NCBI GenBank assembly: GCA_937928545.1
Contig: CALGJQ010000002.1
Coordinates: 1 to 47,323, forward strand
DNA from: an uncultured Verrucomicrobiales bacterium
GTDB lineage: Bacteria; Verrucomicrobiota; Verrucomicrobiia; Verrucomicrobiales; Akkermansiaceae
Length of the DNA stretch: 47,323 nt
Direction: 5' to 3'
How positions within the stretch are numbered: the first letter of the stretch is position 1; every line of letters begins with the position of its first letter. Position numbers and translations under genes: made by a program. Below are positions 25,942 to 35,354 of the stretch, piece by piece. The notes beneath the pieces were generated by a model. The model was not told the origin of the DNA. It saw nothing but the letters and a program-made list of their open reading frames with translations, and searched no databases.

Positions 25942-28473
25942 TCAATCGCAACAAATAAACCCCTCCTCATCCAGCGGCCCAAATTCCTTCCCCGTCCATC
26001 CCGGGAGCAACTTCCCACGCTTCCCCTCGCGCCAACCACTCTGGCCCAGCTGAGTGGTCGTCTCATAATCCGGATTCGGCAGCGCAAAGCTCACCACGCG
26101 CCCCTCTTTCACCAAGCAACCAAAGCTCCGCCCATCGCTTAAACCCACTTCATCAAAGATCCACACCGTGACCTCACGACGCTGCAACTCTCGCAGCAAC
26201 TTCTCTCTCCCCTCCAGACTCCGCAGCATCACCGCGTTCGCCTTAAAGAGATTCACCTTCCCTAAAATATCCTGATCATTCAACAAATCCAAATACCCCA
26301 CCTTCGCCCCCAAGCTCAGCGGCCACAAGCAACCCAAAATCCCACTCAGCTCATCATCCTTCACCCACTCTACCAACATCCGGGTCCGACGATTCGCCAC
26401 ATTCACCTGATTCAGCTGCAGCGCATTCCGCCTCATCCCCTGGCCACGCTCATCATCCCCCCAAGCCATCTTCTGCATCTCATCCCAACCCTCAGGACGC
26501 TTCCCCAGAAACTTCGGCTCCTGCCCCCTCCTTCCTCGAAACTTCTCCTCCCGATCCGCCACCGTCGCAACCGAAAGCTCGCGCAAGCCTTCCTCCACAT
26601 CGCCATTCCACGGTTGCGGCTTCCCAAAAGCGACCGAAACCCCGTAGCGGAACTTCTTTGGCCACTTCTTCAAAAAATTCCCCTCAGAAAATGACCACAT
26701 CGATCCCCAAAGCCCATCCATATACGCCGGCATCACCTCCGCCTCCCCCTTCTTTGCCATCATCTGATAGCCCCGCTTAATCTCACAAAGCGCTCCCGTC
26801 CGCGACAGCTGACCCTCCGCAAAAACACACACCACCGTCCCTTCCTTCAGCGCCTCCGCCGTCACCCGAATCCCGTCCCGCGCCTTCGCTGGAGAAATCG
26901 CCACCGCATCAAAAAGCCGCGCAAATTTCCCCACCCACTTGTTCTCAAAACAATCGGCAAAAAGCACAAATCGAATCGGCCGCGGACAAGCCGCCGACAG
27001 CACAAAGGCATCAATATACGAAAGATGATTCGGCACCATCAGCACCCCACCTTCCTTCGGAATATTCTCCAGCCCAATTCCCCGCACTTTATAAATCGAC
27101 CGGAAAATCCCCAAAATCACCAGCCTCAGAAAATCCTTCGGCAACAAGCGCATGATGAAATACGTCACCCACCCGCAAATCAGACCCACCACCACAAACT
27201 GCCCCCAAACCGGAACCCCCATCGTCTTCAATCCCAACTGGAAAACCAAAGCACCCACCCCACCCAAATTGATACAAAGATTCGAAGCCGATAAAACCAA
27301 GCCCCGCTCACCCTCCTCAGCCTCATCCTGCAAAAAGGCATTCAAAGGCACCAAAAACAAAGCTCCTCCCGCCCCTGCCACTCCCAACAAAACCCGCACA
27401 CCCCATTCCGGCCAAGCCACAAAGCCCAAGAACAACATCGCCCCCGTCATCAAGAACCCACCAATCACCACCAAGCCCAACTCATTACTCTTCCGGCACA
27501 CCCAGCTCGCCAAAACACTACCAATCGCAATTCCCACCACCACCGGCAACCAAAGCAAAGCGGTCTCACTCCCCAGCCCATCAAAAGCCCCCATCTTCTC
27601 CTGCGCCCGCTGCAACAAAAGGAACTGCAAAAATCCTCCAAAGGCCCAAAAGAAAGTGATCCCCAGCGTGCATCTCCACATCGCCCGATTCTCCCGCAAT
27701 TTTTTCAGATCCGAAAAATGACGCGTCGCCAACTCCCAAGAAAAGGCCTCCACCTTCTGCGGCTTCGTCCGCTGAATCGAATGCGAAAGCGCGATCGAAA
27801 TCACCGCCCCGATCAACACCCACAAAACCGGCACCAAAGCCGCCGTCCACGGCTCGAGCCCCTTCTGCAATCCCCAAGTATCAAACCACATCGCCCCCAC
27901 CACCTGACCGGCCAAAATCGCAATGATCACCGTCCCCTCCAGCACCCCATTGGCAAAGCCCAACTTCTCTCCCCCCACCAACTCCTTCACCACGCCCATC
28001 TTCGAGGGACTCAGCAGAGCCGACTGAATCGCCAGCAAAAAGAAAGCCAGCATCACCACTACCAGAGCCACCTTCGCATAATTCTCGCCATAGCTCGCCC
28101 CGAACCACAGCGCCCCTCCCATCACCAAAAGCACAAACAACTGAAACCAAGACGACCAACGAATCACCGAACTTTTCGCAAAACGATCCCCCAGCCACCC
28201 CGCCGTCGGCGCGAACAAAATAAATGGCAGCACCAACAAGCCACCCATCAGATACTCAATATTCGCAAAGCCCTGCCCCTGCGCCGTCAAAGCCACCCCC
28301 AGTGGAATCAAAATGAACTTCGTAAAGTTATCGTTGAAAGCATTCGTCGACTGCATCCCGATCAAAGACCAAAATGACCGCCACTCTCGCTTCCCTGGAT
28401 TCACAGATTCCTCGTTCACCTCCCCACCATGCCCCAAGCCCCTCCTTTTTGGAAATCGATAATCACCACCCAA
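25942..28473 (-). CDS. MFS (LplT-like) transporter-PlsC acyltransferase fusion with relic adenylation domain
   Basis: 843 residues. Residues about 30-445 are a 12-helix major facilitator, with the opening AFNDNFTKFILIPLG typical of lysophospholipid transporters (LplT). About 450-650 is a PlsC-type acyltransferase: NHLSYIDAF with the His-x4-Asp pair at 483/488, and EGQLSRTG at 553-560 in place of FPEGTRS. Residues about 685-843 resemble the middle and end of an acyl-ACP synthetase domain (LWPLSLGAKVGYLDL, LPNPDYETTTQLGQ, DEEGFICCD). They lack the ATP-binding core, and the frame ends early. Full-length relatives (LplT-Aas fusions) import lysophospholipid and re-acylate it. A GTG at codon 19 is an alternative start. 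Confidence 0.85.
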   Translation of the reverse strand: MGGDYRFPKRRGLGHGGEVNEESVNPGKREWRSFWSLIGMQSTNAFNDNFTKFILIPLGVALTAQGQGFANIEYLMGGLLVLPFILFAPTAGWLGDRFAKSSVIRWSSWFQLFVLLVMGGALWFGASYGENYAKVALVVVMLAFFLLAIQSALLSPSKMGVVKELVGGEKLGFANGVLEGTVIIAILAGQVVGAMWFDTWGLQKGLEPWTAALVPVLWVLIGAVISIALSHSIQRTKPQKVEAFSWELATRHFSDLKKLRENRAMWRCTLGITFFWAFGGFLQFLLLQRAQEKMGAFDGLGSETALLWLPVVVGIAIGSVLASWVCRKSNELGLVVIGGFLMTGAMLFLGFVAWPEWGVRVLLGVAGAGGALFLVPLNAFLQDEAEEGERGLVLSASNLCINLGGVGALVFQLGLKTMGVPVWGQFVVVGLICGWVTYFIMRLLPKDFLRLVILGIFRSIYKVRGIGLENIPKEGGVLMVPNHLSYIDAFVLSAACPRPIRFVLFADCFENKWVGKFARLFDAVAISPAKARDGIRVTAEALKEGTVVCVFAEGQLSRTGALCEIKRGYQMMAKKGEAEVMPAYMDGLWGSMWSFSEGNFLKKWPKKFRYGVSVAFGKPQPWNGDVEEGLRELSVATVADREEKFRGRRGQEPKFLGKRPEGWDEMQKMAWGDDERGQGMRRNALQLNQVNVANRRTRMLVEWVKDDELSGILGCLWPLSLGAKVGYLDLLNDQDILGKVNLFKANAVMLRSLEGREKLLRELQRREVTVWIFDEVGLSDGRSFGCLVKEGRVVSFALPNPDYETTTQLGQSGWREGKRGKLLPGWTGKEFGPLDEEGFICCD

Positions 28474-28491
28474 TTCATCGACTCAATCGAT

Positions 28492-28559
28492 ACGGAGCTT
28501 GGGCTTCAGCCCGAGTCCCCTCAACCCAAGCCCAAGGAAGGGCTGTCTCTAGACTGCCC
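28492..28559. repeat. REP-like palindromic repeat (copy 2)
   Basis: Second copy of the repeat at 21933-21984, with hairpin GGGCT-TC-AGCCC and right-hand hairpin from GGGCTGTCT to AGACTGCCC. It is 16 bp longer in the middle (a CCCAAGCCCAAGG segment). It lies between mnmA and the MFS fusion gene, both on the minus strand, just before the latter's start at 28473. The adjacent gcgccttcgcgccttagcg (28584-28602) is another short repetitive sequence at the mnmA end. Confidence 0.75.
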
Positions 28560-28603
28560 CTCAACCTCACCTCCAAAACCTGAGCGCCTTCGCGCCTTAG
28601 CGG

Positions 28604-29686
28604 TTAAACTCCCCCAACCTTCTCAAACACCCCACCCCCCAACAACTTCCCACCCTCATAAAACGCACAAATCTGCCCCGGCGTGATCGCCCGCTGCTTC
28701 CTCCCAAAAGTCACCTCCAACTTCCCCTCCTCAATCTCCTTCACCTCAACCCCCTCACTCTTCGCCCGATATCTCGGCTGCACCTCCGCTCTCCCAACCC
28801 TCACCGCTTCCCCAATCCAAGAAAGCGAACCCACCGTCGCCCTCTCGGTATAAAGTCCACTCGAGCTCTCATCATCCCAGCCCACAATCAGCTGATTTTT
28901 CTCAGCATCCTTCCCCACCACCACATAAGCCATCCCCGCCCTCGGCGATGCCACCCCATGCCCCTTCCGCTGACCTAGGGTATAAAGATGCAGCCCATCA
29001 TGCTTCCCCATCACCTTACCTTCTAAATCGACAATCTCCCCCGGCGAATCCGGAACATGATGCCTCAAGAAATCACTCATCTTAATGTTCCCAATAAAAC
29101 AAATCCCCTGCGAATCCTTCTTCTCCGCCGTCGGCAGATCAAACCTCCGCGCCACCTCCCGCACCTCCGGCTTCAACATCTCGCCCGCCGGAAACAGCGC
29201 ATGCTTCACCTGAAACTGCGTCATCATCGCCAAGAAATACGATTGATCCTTATTCGGATCCGCCCCGCGCAAAAGATCCGCCGTGCCATCCTTCCGTACT
29301 CGCCTCCGCGCGTAATGCCCCGTCCCCACCGCCTCAAAACCCTGCTCTAAAGCATAATCCAAAAACACCCCAAACTTCATCTCCCGATTGCACATCACAT
29401 CCGGATTCGGCGTCACCCCATCGCGATACCCCTCCAGCAAATAATCGACAATGCGCTCCCGATACTGATCGATCAAATCCACCACCCGAAACTCAATCCC
29501 CAACTTCTTCGCCACCGCATGCGCATCCTCCAAATCACTCTCCCACGGACAATCGCCCGGCAGTCCTTCCTCGTTGATCCAATTCTTCATGTATCCCCCC
29601 ACCACCTCATGCCCCTGCTCCACCAGCAAAGCTGCCGCCGCCGAGGAATCCACCCCGCCTGAAAGTCCAACCATGATCCTTGCCAC
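28604..29686 (-). CDS. mnmA: tRNA-specific 2-thiouridylase MnmA
   Basis: 360 residues. It adds the 2-thio group to U34 of Lys, Glu and Gln tRNAs, using ATP and sulfur from a relay. The PP-loop SGGVDSSAAAALL is at residues 9-21. The two catalytic cysteines are in NPDVMCNREMKF and SQGICFIGNIKMSDFL, and the C-terminal domain has GQICAFYEGGKLLGGGVFE. Length and motifs are complete. The gene has its own 110-bp upstream region before the divergent small gene at 29797. Confidence 0.97.
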   Translation of the reverse strand: MARIMVGLSGGVDSSAAAALLVEQGHEVVGGYMKNWINEEGLPGDCPWESDLEDAHAVAKKLGIEFRVVDLIDQYRERIVDYLLEGYRDGVTPNPDVMCNREMKFGVFLDYALEQGFEAVGTGHYARRRVRKDGTADLLRGADPNKDQSYFLAMMTQFQVKHALFPAGEMLKPEVREVARRFDLPTAEKKDSQGICFIGNIKMSDFLRHHVPDSPGEIVDLEGKVMGKHDGLHLYTLGQRKGHGVASPRAGMAYVVVGKDAEKNQLIVGWDDESSSGLYTERATVGSLSWIGEAVRVGRAEVQPRYRAKSEGVEVKEIEEGKLEVTFGRKQRAITPGQICAFYEGGKLLGGGVFEKVGGV

Positions 29687-29796
29687 GCCTCTTTACTAGC
29701 GTGCCAGCCGATCACTCGCAAGCCGGACCAGTCACACAGTCCCTCGCATTCAAAAATTTAACGTGTTTCCAAACTTGAAAAGCTTTAAACTAAGGC

Positions 29797-30108
29797 ATGA
29801 AAAGGGAGGTTGAAGAAAAACTCTTGGATTTTTGCGTAGACCAACATCGCAATTTCCAAAAAAGCAATTGGCTCTCTTTCGAAAAAGTTCCAAAAGAAGC
29901 TCTCGCTGCGGCCTCCCTCTTCCTCGCTGGAGAAAACCAAGGAGGCTGGTCAAAGCATCGAGCTCAACTCTTACAAATCGCAAAACAATGCGACCCCGAA
30001 CGCGAAGGAACCTCCCTTGAAAAACTCGCACGCACGAGCGGCTTCGACCCTTCCAGATTTCGGCATATGCTAGGACATCTTCTTGACCATGCACACCCAA
30101 CATCCTGA
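29797..30108 (+). CDS. Hypothetical protein (103 residues)
   Basis: I do not recognise a family. The product is soluble and helical (VEEKLLDFCVDQHRNFQKSN, EALAAASLFLAGENQGG, TSLEKLARTSGFDPSRF). Composition is like a real protein rather than an antisense shadow. The start has only weak ribosome-binding support (AAGG directly before the ATG). A short second frame begins inside its end at 30090 (MHTQHPDLTAALSEMLDGSN, stop at 30150), which looks like the beginning of a gene whose remainder is missing; the repeat region follows. Confidence 0.5.
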   Translation: MKREVEEKLLDFCVDQHRNFQKSNWLSFEKVPKEALAAASLFLAGENQGGWSKHRAQLLQIAKQCDPEREGTSLEKLARTSGFDPSRFRHMLGHLLDHAHPTS

Positions 30109-30244
30109 TCTCACCGCAGCACTCTCCGAGATGCTCGATGGATCAAACTAACAATCGCTCGTCTGAGGGGAGAGATCGCAGGAATTCAAAAAGCCTGAAA
30201 CTCCAACCCTGACCCCAGTCTCAGCCGCCTAGCTCCCACCTTAA

Positions 30245-30716
30245 AAGTCCCTCAAAGCAAAACCTCGTCGCACCACGCATTGCGACAAGGAGTGGCGGCC
30301 TCCCGCCGCCTTAGCTTCGCTCGCCCTCACTCACCTTAAGAACTCCGTCCATTCAAAGCGGCCTCTCAAGCAAAAACTCTAAACGGAGAATTTTAACGCA
30401 GATTTGAAAAGATTGAGAACTGATTGCGCAGATTTCTCCCGGCCTTCTGGTTCCTGAAATCTGCGTAATCTGCGTGAATTCTCAAAAATCTGCGTAAAAA
30501 CTCCCGGCCCTCAACCAAGAATTCTACTCCCCTCCGCTCGTTCTGTGGTCAAGACCTCTCCACTTTCCGAAAAAGAGGAAGAATTTTCACGCAGATTTGA
30601 AAAGATTGAGAACTGATTGCGCAGATTCTCCCCGGCCCAGCCCAACCTTTCAAAGCCACCCCGCTAATCCAGCCAAGCCGGGAGCTCACGATGTAACTTA
30701 ATGTCGGGCGAAGCAT
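30245..30716. repeat. Large dispersed repeat, copy A
   Basis: About 472 bp matching 35355-35879 at roughly 95% in the best-compared non-coding part. It contains a REP-type hairpin (GGCGGC/GCCGCC, 30294-30310). A 39-bp unit beginning ACGCAGATTTG occurs twice as a direct repeat (30396-30434 and 30589-30627). Between them are inverted copies of its end (AAATCTGCGTAATCTGCGT). The right end continues without a break into the last 17 codons of the truncated peptidase gene, matching the dnaE 3' end. No protein is encoded by the main body. Confidence 0.85.
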
Positions 30717-31251
30717 AAAACTCCTGCGCCGTCCGATCTAGCCCCGGCACTCCACCGAAGATAAAGCCCTCCGGATGCAGACTCAAATAAGTCATCGTGC
30801 ACCAACCACCATAACTCTGCCCAATTGTTGACCAAGGCACTCTCGGGCTCATCTTCGCCCGAATCAACTCCGCATCCCGCACAATATTATCCTGCCGAAA
30901 ATGCTTCAGATAATCCGCCTGCGCCTGCGCATCCCCTTCCAAAGCCAAGGTCTGATGATCCACCGGAGTGCTCAGCCCATTCCCCCGCGTATCATACATC
31001 AACACCCGAAACTCCGTCAGCGCCCGCTTCAACCAACCCGTCTTCTGAATCGGAATCGGAGCCCGGAAACCAGGCCCTCCTTGCAAGAAAATCAAAAACG
31101 GCTTCTCCGCGCTCTTCGGATCCAAATCCCGAACCTCCCGCACAAAAAGATCAATCTGTCGCCCACTGGGATCACTATAATCAAGAGGAGCTAGGAAAGT
31201 GTGATCGATCAATTCAAGACCGGGAATGCGATAAGGTTCTGATGAGTTCAT
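30664..31251 (-). pseudogene. Truncated S33 proline-iminopeptidase-like gene with a dnaE-like tail
   Basis: 195 residues from the ATG at 31251 (MNSSEPYRIPG), against about 430 for relatives. The alpha/beta-hydrolase front half is good: FLQGGPGFR (oxyanion region), VLMYDTRGNGLSTPV, and the nucleophile elbow GQSYGGW. After GGVPGLDRTAQEFY the peptidase similarity ends. The last residues, ASPDIKLHRELPAWLD, match the C-terminus of DnaE (ASPDIKLHRELAAWMD). The catalytic Asp and His are therefore missing and the protein should be inactive. The break coincides with the end of repeat copy A (30716). Confidence 0.75.
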
Positions 31252-31407
31252 TCTGCAATCCAATTGTGAGACGATTGGATCATCCTCTTCATTGTCGGCT
31301 CTTAAGCCAAGCACCACTTCCAGTAGGAGGATCTACTCAAAAAACTCCAAACGACTTCCAACGCAGCAATCACCGCCGCCAATTTTGAGGAATCAGGGAT
31401 TACTTCC

Positions 31408-33711
31408 TCATTCCAAGACAATCCGATCCTGAGCAAAAACCTCCCACTTGCCTTCCTCCCTTCCCATAATATTGATCTCCAGTCCTTCCGCTGGAATTTG
31501 ATTGAGAGCTTTCACAAAAACCACAAAACGATGCTCGGACTCCTCTGAGTCAATTTTCAGATCGGGCTGATGGTTCAAATTGAGATCGTTCATCACAATA
31601 TCTCCTTCGTCATCAAAGTCACCGTCTCCATTAGCATCGACGAAGACAAGTTGATCATCACCGTCGTATAGCTCAATGCGAGCAGGCTCTGAACTCTTCA
31701 CCTTTATGTCAAAGGCTCTATGGAACCCGTCAGCATCTCGATACTGAAGGAGATGAAAAATCGGAACTAGGTAGAAAGGATTATCTGCATAATCCCCAGC
31801 ATCGACGATCGCGCTATTTTCGTCTCCTTCCGATGCCGTCGAAAACCACTTACTTTTTTGAGGAGAACCCTCATCAGGCAGCCAGCTAATCTCGACTTCT
31901 TTCTCGTTCTCATTCTGACTCTCAAGCTCAATATGAATCTGACTCTCAGCCTCCAAAGTCACCCTCTCTTGCAACAGAGGTCCGACCCCTGCTAAGCCCA
32001 CGCCAATTCGGATGACTTCTTCCACTTCCTTATCCAGTAATTTCACACCCGTTCCATTCACCTTGAGCACCCCGATCTGCGTCTTGCTCGAAAGATTCGT
32101 AAGGGTGAAAAAGCCTCGTGAAGAGAATCCATCGAGAGGAGACGTCATCGCCCGTTTAGGTTGGAGATCAGTCCCCATTTTCAATACCATCTCTCGCTCA
32201 GAATTGGCCTCAGGTAGTGGACGGCTAAGCGCCTTCTTAATCCTCTCATTCAACCTGTCCGTACTTGTTCTACCTTCCAAAGACTTCTGCGCATCTTGAA
32301 GAATTCTCTCAGCCTCCGCTCGATTTCCTCTCAAAGCATAAATTCTAGCAAGCCCTGCTAGAGCCTCAGGCACTCGCGTATAAACATCAAAACTCTTCAA
32401 CAAGCGCAGCAATTCCCTCTGCATAAAAAGGGCTTCATCATAGCGCCCCGCCGCCGAAAGAAAGTCCGCATAAATTTGATAGAGCTGAATTTCTTTCCTT
32501 TTGAGCCCGAAGGAACGCGCCTTCTCTAGGAGTGACTGCAGTTCTTCTTCCACCTTCTCCAAGCGACCTTCTCTTACTCGATGACGGCACCATTCCTCGA
32601 GAACCTCCGCCTGAATCCCCGTATTCAGCGATTCGTCTAAGCGGAGTCCGTCGACCAATTTCCAACCACTGTCCGCATCGCCTTCTGAGAAATGAATATC
32701 TGCCATCCACAAGGTCACCCGATGCTGATCGTCAATTGCCGCCTTGTAATTTTCGGCGATCGTTTTCCGCAGTTCTTCTAACACTTTAAGGACCGAGGCG
32801 TCTTTCTTCCCAAGGGCATATTCGAGATAAGCAACTCTTGCTTCGGCAATCTGCACCGTATGAGTGCCCCATCCCTGGCCCTGATCAATTTCCACGATGC
32901 CAGAATTCTCTTTTAGCTCCATCTCATAGAGGCCTAAAAATTGATAAGCCTGTCCCAAAACCCATGCGCCTTTCCTCCGCAAATCTGCCAACTCAGAAAT
33001 CATGGCCTTCGAATCTGTCAAATGCGGTCTTTCAGAGTACCAGCGCCCTCCCGAAATTCCTTTAGTCTTTGCAATCCAGGCCTCTTCCATCGCGCGTTTC
33101 CACTTCCCTTCGGCCAGGTCTTGAACCGCCAAGAAAGACATTAATTTACTATAGCTCTTATGTATGAGCGTCTTTGGCATCACCCTCTTTTGAAATTCAG
33201 GGAAATTTTTCTCCGCCGGCCCCGTTGCGGTCATGCTATCAATCTCAACTGACGTCCCAGGTCCCTCCGCTAATCTGATTCTCTCGTTGGTCAGGACTCG
33301 CCGAGCATCACCATACCTACCGCTCGCATAGTACAATGGATAGAGATCTTTAATGATCCGTTTTAACCAAAATTCCTCACCCACATTACGGCTAAAGTCA
33401 TAAATCCATTCGGAGAGATGGGTTGCCCAGAGCAAATCGCGTCGACCCTCACGAAAGATGGCCTCAGCCCGTAGCTTTTTAAAGAAGTCGTAACGCTCTA
33501 ATGCCGTCCCATCCTTAATGAATTTCATGCCTTCCAGATCAAGAAACTTTAGCGCCTTCTCGTGACCGTCCTTTTGATAGATATCGACAATTTTCGCCAC
33601 TAAATCGACTGCGTTTTGCGAAGTAGGAGCATTTCCAAAGCTCTCCCTTTCCTCAGCCCGCAAATTTATCGGACCGAGCAGTATCAAAGAAAATAAAATT
33701 AGGGTTTTCAT
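31408..33711 (-). CDS. Secreted TPR-containing protein
   Basis: 767 residues. A signal peptide at 1-19 (LILFSLILLGPINLRAEE) directs it to the periplasm or surface. Most of the first 500 residues are helical with TPR-like periodicity (for example ALAGLARIYALRGNRAEAER, preceded by YDEALFMQRELLRLLKSF). The C-terminal 260 residues are beta-rich and include DANGDGDFDDEGD at about 692-704, a calcium-loop-like stretch. Function unknown; protein interaction is likely. It lies 19 bp after the Sel1-repeat gene on the same strand, so the two are probably one operon. Confidence 0.8.
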   Translation of the reverse strand: MKTLILFSLILLGPINLRAEERESFGNAPTSQNAVDLVAKIVDIYQKDGHEKALKFLDLEGMKFIKDGTALERYDFFKKLRAEAIFREGRRDLLWATHLSEWIYDFSRNVGEEFWLKRIIKDLYPLYYASGRYGDARRVLTNERIRLAEGPGTSVEIDSMTATGPAEKNFPEFQKRVMPKTLIHKSYSKLMSFLAVQDLAEGKWKRAMEEAWIAKTKGISGGRWYSERPHLTDSKAMISELADLRRKGAWVLGQAYQFLGLYEMELKENSGIVEIDQGQGWGTHTVQIAEARVAYLEYALGKKDASVLKVLEELRKTIAENYKAAIDDQHRVTLWMADIHFSEGDADSGWKLVDGLRLDESLNTGIQAEVLEEWCRHRVREGRLEKVEEELQSLLEKARSFGLKRKEIQLYQIYADFLSAAGRYDEALFMQRELLRLLKSFDVYTRVPEALAGLARIYALRGNRAEAERILQDAQKSLEGRTSTDRLNERIKKALSRPLPEANSEREMVLKMGTDLQPKRAMTSPLDGFSSRGFFTLTNLSSKTQIGVLKVNGTGVKLLDKEVEEVIRIGVGLAGVGPLLQERVTLEAESQIHIELESQNENEKEVEISWLPDEGSPQKSKWFSTASEGDENSAIVDAGDYADNPFYLVPIFHLLQYRDADGFHRAFDIKVKSSEPARIELYDGDDQLVFVDANGDGDFDDEGDIVMNDLNLNHQPDLKIDSEESEHRFVVFVKALNQIPAEGLEINIMGREEGKWEVFAQDRIVLE

Positions 33712-33730
33712 TATAAATTAAAATCGGGAG

Positions 33731-35155
33731 TTACTGGACAAGCTTGTCCCCGGGCTTCGGAAAACCGTTCTTAATCATTTTTTCAGCTTGAGCAACTTCC
33801 TCTCGTGACAAGGAGTGCCTTGAACGAAGGACGAAGAGCCCGTCGTCATGGATACCGAAGCCCATCTTCTGCGCTCGTAAGATACAGGCATAGCCTCGGA
33901 CCAGATCATCCCTCGTGAGCTGAAATGGAGCCTTCTGATGTAACAGAACCCTCCCTGCATAGCCCGTCGCATACTTACTTTCCCCGAGGTATGGGATGCA
34001 ATGCTCTAGGCATTTCTTGAGATCTCGGTCCAAACCTAACCCTCCTTCGAAATAGACCTTACAAAGATGCTCAAGCATCCAATGTTCCATGCTATACCAC
34101 CGTTCGCCTCTCTCGCGCAAATTATCCAAAAATGACTCGTAGTAGAAGGCTGTCTTTTTCCAACTCAAATCTCTGAAACTGTAACCTGGACAATGAAAAT
34201 TCACTAAGCCCAACTCGATCTTTGCTTTCTCCGAACCAATGTCATAAGCATCCAGTAAATACTTGTACCAATCTTCCCCGTCCTCTCTCAAATTCTTATT
34301 CCGTCTTAAAATATCAGCCAACTCTAGCTGTGCGTAGGTATTGTTTCGATGCGTCGCTTTCCGATACCAATAGACCGCTTTCCCCAAATTTTTCGGAACT
34401 TCAAATTTACCTTTGCGACCCTGTTTTGCGATCAAGGCCAGTCGATTCATCGCTCCCGCATACTGCCCTTCAGCAGAAATTTTTAGATAGTGTAATGCCT
34501 TCTCCACCTCTTTGAAGTTGTTGATGGTCTTCCCATTGTAAGGGGTATAGTAAGGGTGGTTCCCTCCATCATAATATTGACCTAAGACAAAAGCAGCGAA
34601 AGCGTTTTTATCCTCTTCAACAAGCACCTCTAACCTCTTTAAGGCTTCAAGCTCATCTTTAGTCTTCTTCTTTTTGACATACTTAGGAATCTTCGACTGC
34701 AGAAGGTGGACTTCGGCATAGGAATATCCCATTTTTAGCGCTTTCTCCACATACTCTCGTCCTTTGTCCCTATCCTTTGGAATTCCTCCGGTTCCGTCTC
34801 GCACAAATAGTCCGTAGTAGCACGTGCCCAGAGGGTCCTCGGCATTCTTAGCCTTTTCCATATAGAAGAGAGCTTTTTTGTGATCACTTGGCACTTTAAT
34901 CCCTCTCCAATAGCAGAGCCCTAGCCCACCCATCGCTCTTGGGTGCTCAACATCTACGCCCGCCTTAAAGGTCTCAAAAATGTAATTTCCATCATATGGA
35001 GTTTCGTAGCCGTAATAAATATCAAAAGCCTTTTCGACTTTCTCATCCCAAGTTGCAGCCCCGAGTTGAGCAAAAAAGAAAAGCGGCAAGCCGATCAGGA
35101 AAGAAACCAATTTCATCCATTTCAAGCTAGTAAAACTCGATACTCCGTCAAACAT
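33731..35155 (-). CDS. Secreted Sel1-repeat protein
   Basis: 474 residues from the ATG at 35155, which has GAGG nine bases before it; an ATG at 35116 (MKLVSFLIGLPLFFF) would give a cleaner signal peptide. Both starts give an exported protein. The mature part has Sel1-like repeats: AMGGLGLCYWRGIKVPSDHK, then KALFYMEKAKNAEDP. Further on are AMNRLALIAKQGRKGKF...KAVYWYRKATHRNN and AQLELADILRRN. Sel1 proteins act as scaffolds; no partner can be named apart from the TPR protein encoded next. The region upstream to dnaE is repeat copy B. Confidence 0.82.
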   Translation of the reverse strand: MFDGVSSFTSLKWMKLVSFLIGLPLFFFAQLGAATWDEKVEKAFDIYYGYETPYDGNYIFETFKAGVDVEHPRAMGGLGLCYWRGIKVPSDHKKALFYMEKAKNAEDPLGTCYYGLFVRDGTGGIPKDRDKGREYVEKALKMGYSYAEVHLLQSKIPKYVKKKKTKDELEALKRLEVLVEEDKNAFAAFVLGQYYDGGNHPYYTPYNGKTINNFKEVEKALHYLKISAEGQYAGAMNRLALIAKQGRKGKFEVPKNLGKAVYWYRKATHRNNTYAQLELADILRRNKNLREDGEDWYKYLLDAYDIGSEKAKIELGLVNFHCPGYSFRDLSWKKTAFYYESFLDNLRERGERWYSMEHWMLEHLCKVYFEGGLGLDRDLKKCLEHCIPYLGESKYATGYAGRVLLHQKAPFQLTRDDLVRGYACILRAQKMGFGIHDDGLFVLRSRHSLSREEVAQAEKMIKNGFPKPGDKLVQ

Positions 35156-35333
35156 TATTAATTGCCTCACCATCAATGGCGACAGACTCAAGGGGGACAG
35201 AACTCTCAACTACTGCCGACTTGTGGAGGCAACAAGTTAATGGTTCAGCGACCTTGGTTGAGAGGATTCGGCACGACCTGCCTTAGCGTATCAATCCCTC
35301 GTCGGCATTGACTTCAACCAAACAAATTAAAAG

Positions 35334-35354
35334 CCATCCAAGCCGCCAGCTCGC
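35334..35354. repeat. Third, partial copy of the dnaE 3'-end sequence
   Basis: 21 bp differing by one base from 35832-35852, the dnaE sequence for RELAAWM. The two are in the same orientation and bracket most of repeat copy B, as expected if B was inserted with a target duplication or arose by tandem duplication of the dnaE end. Confidence 0.6.
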
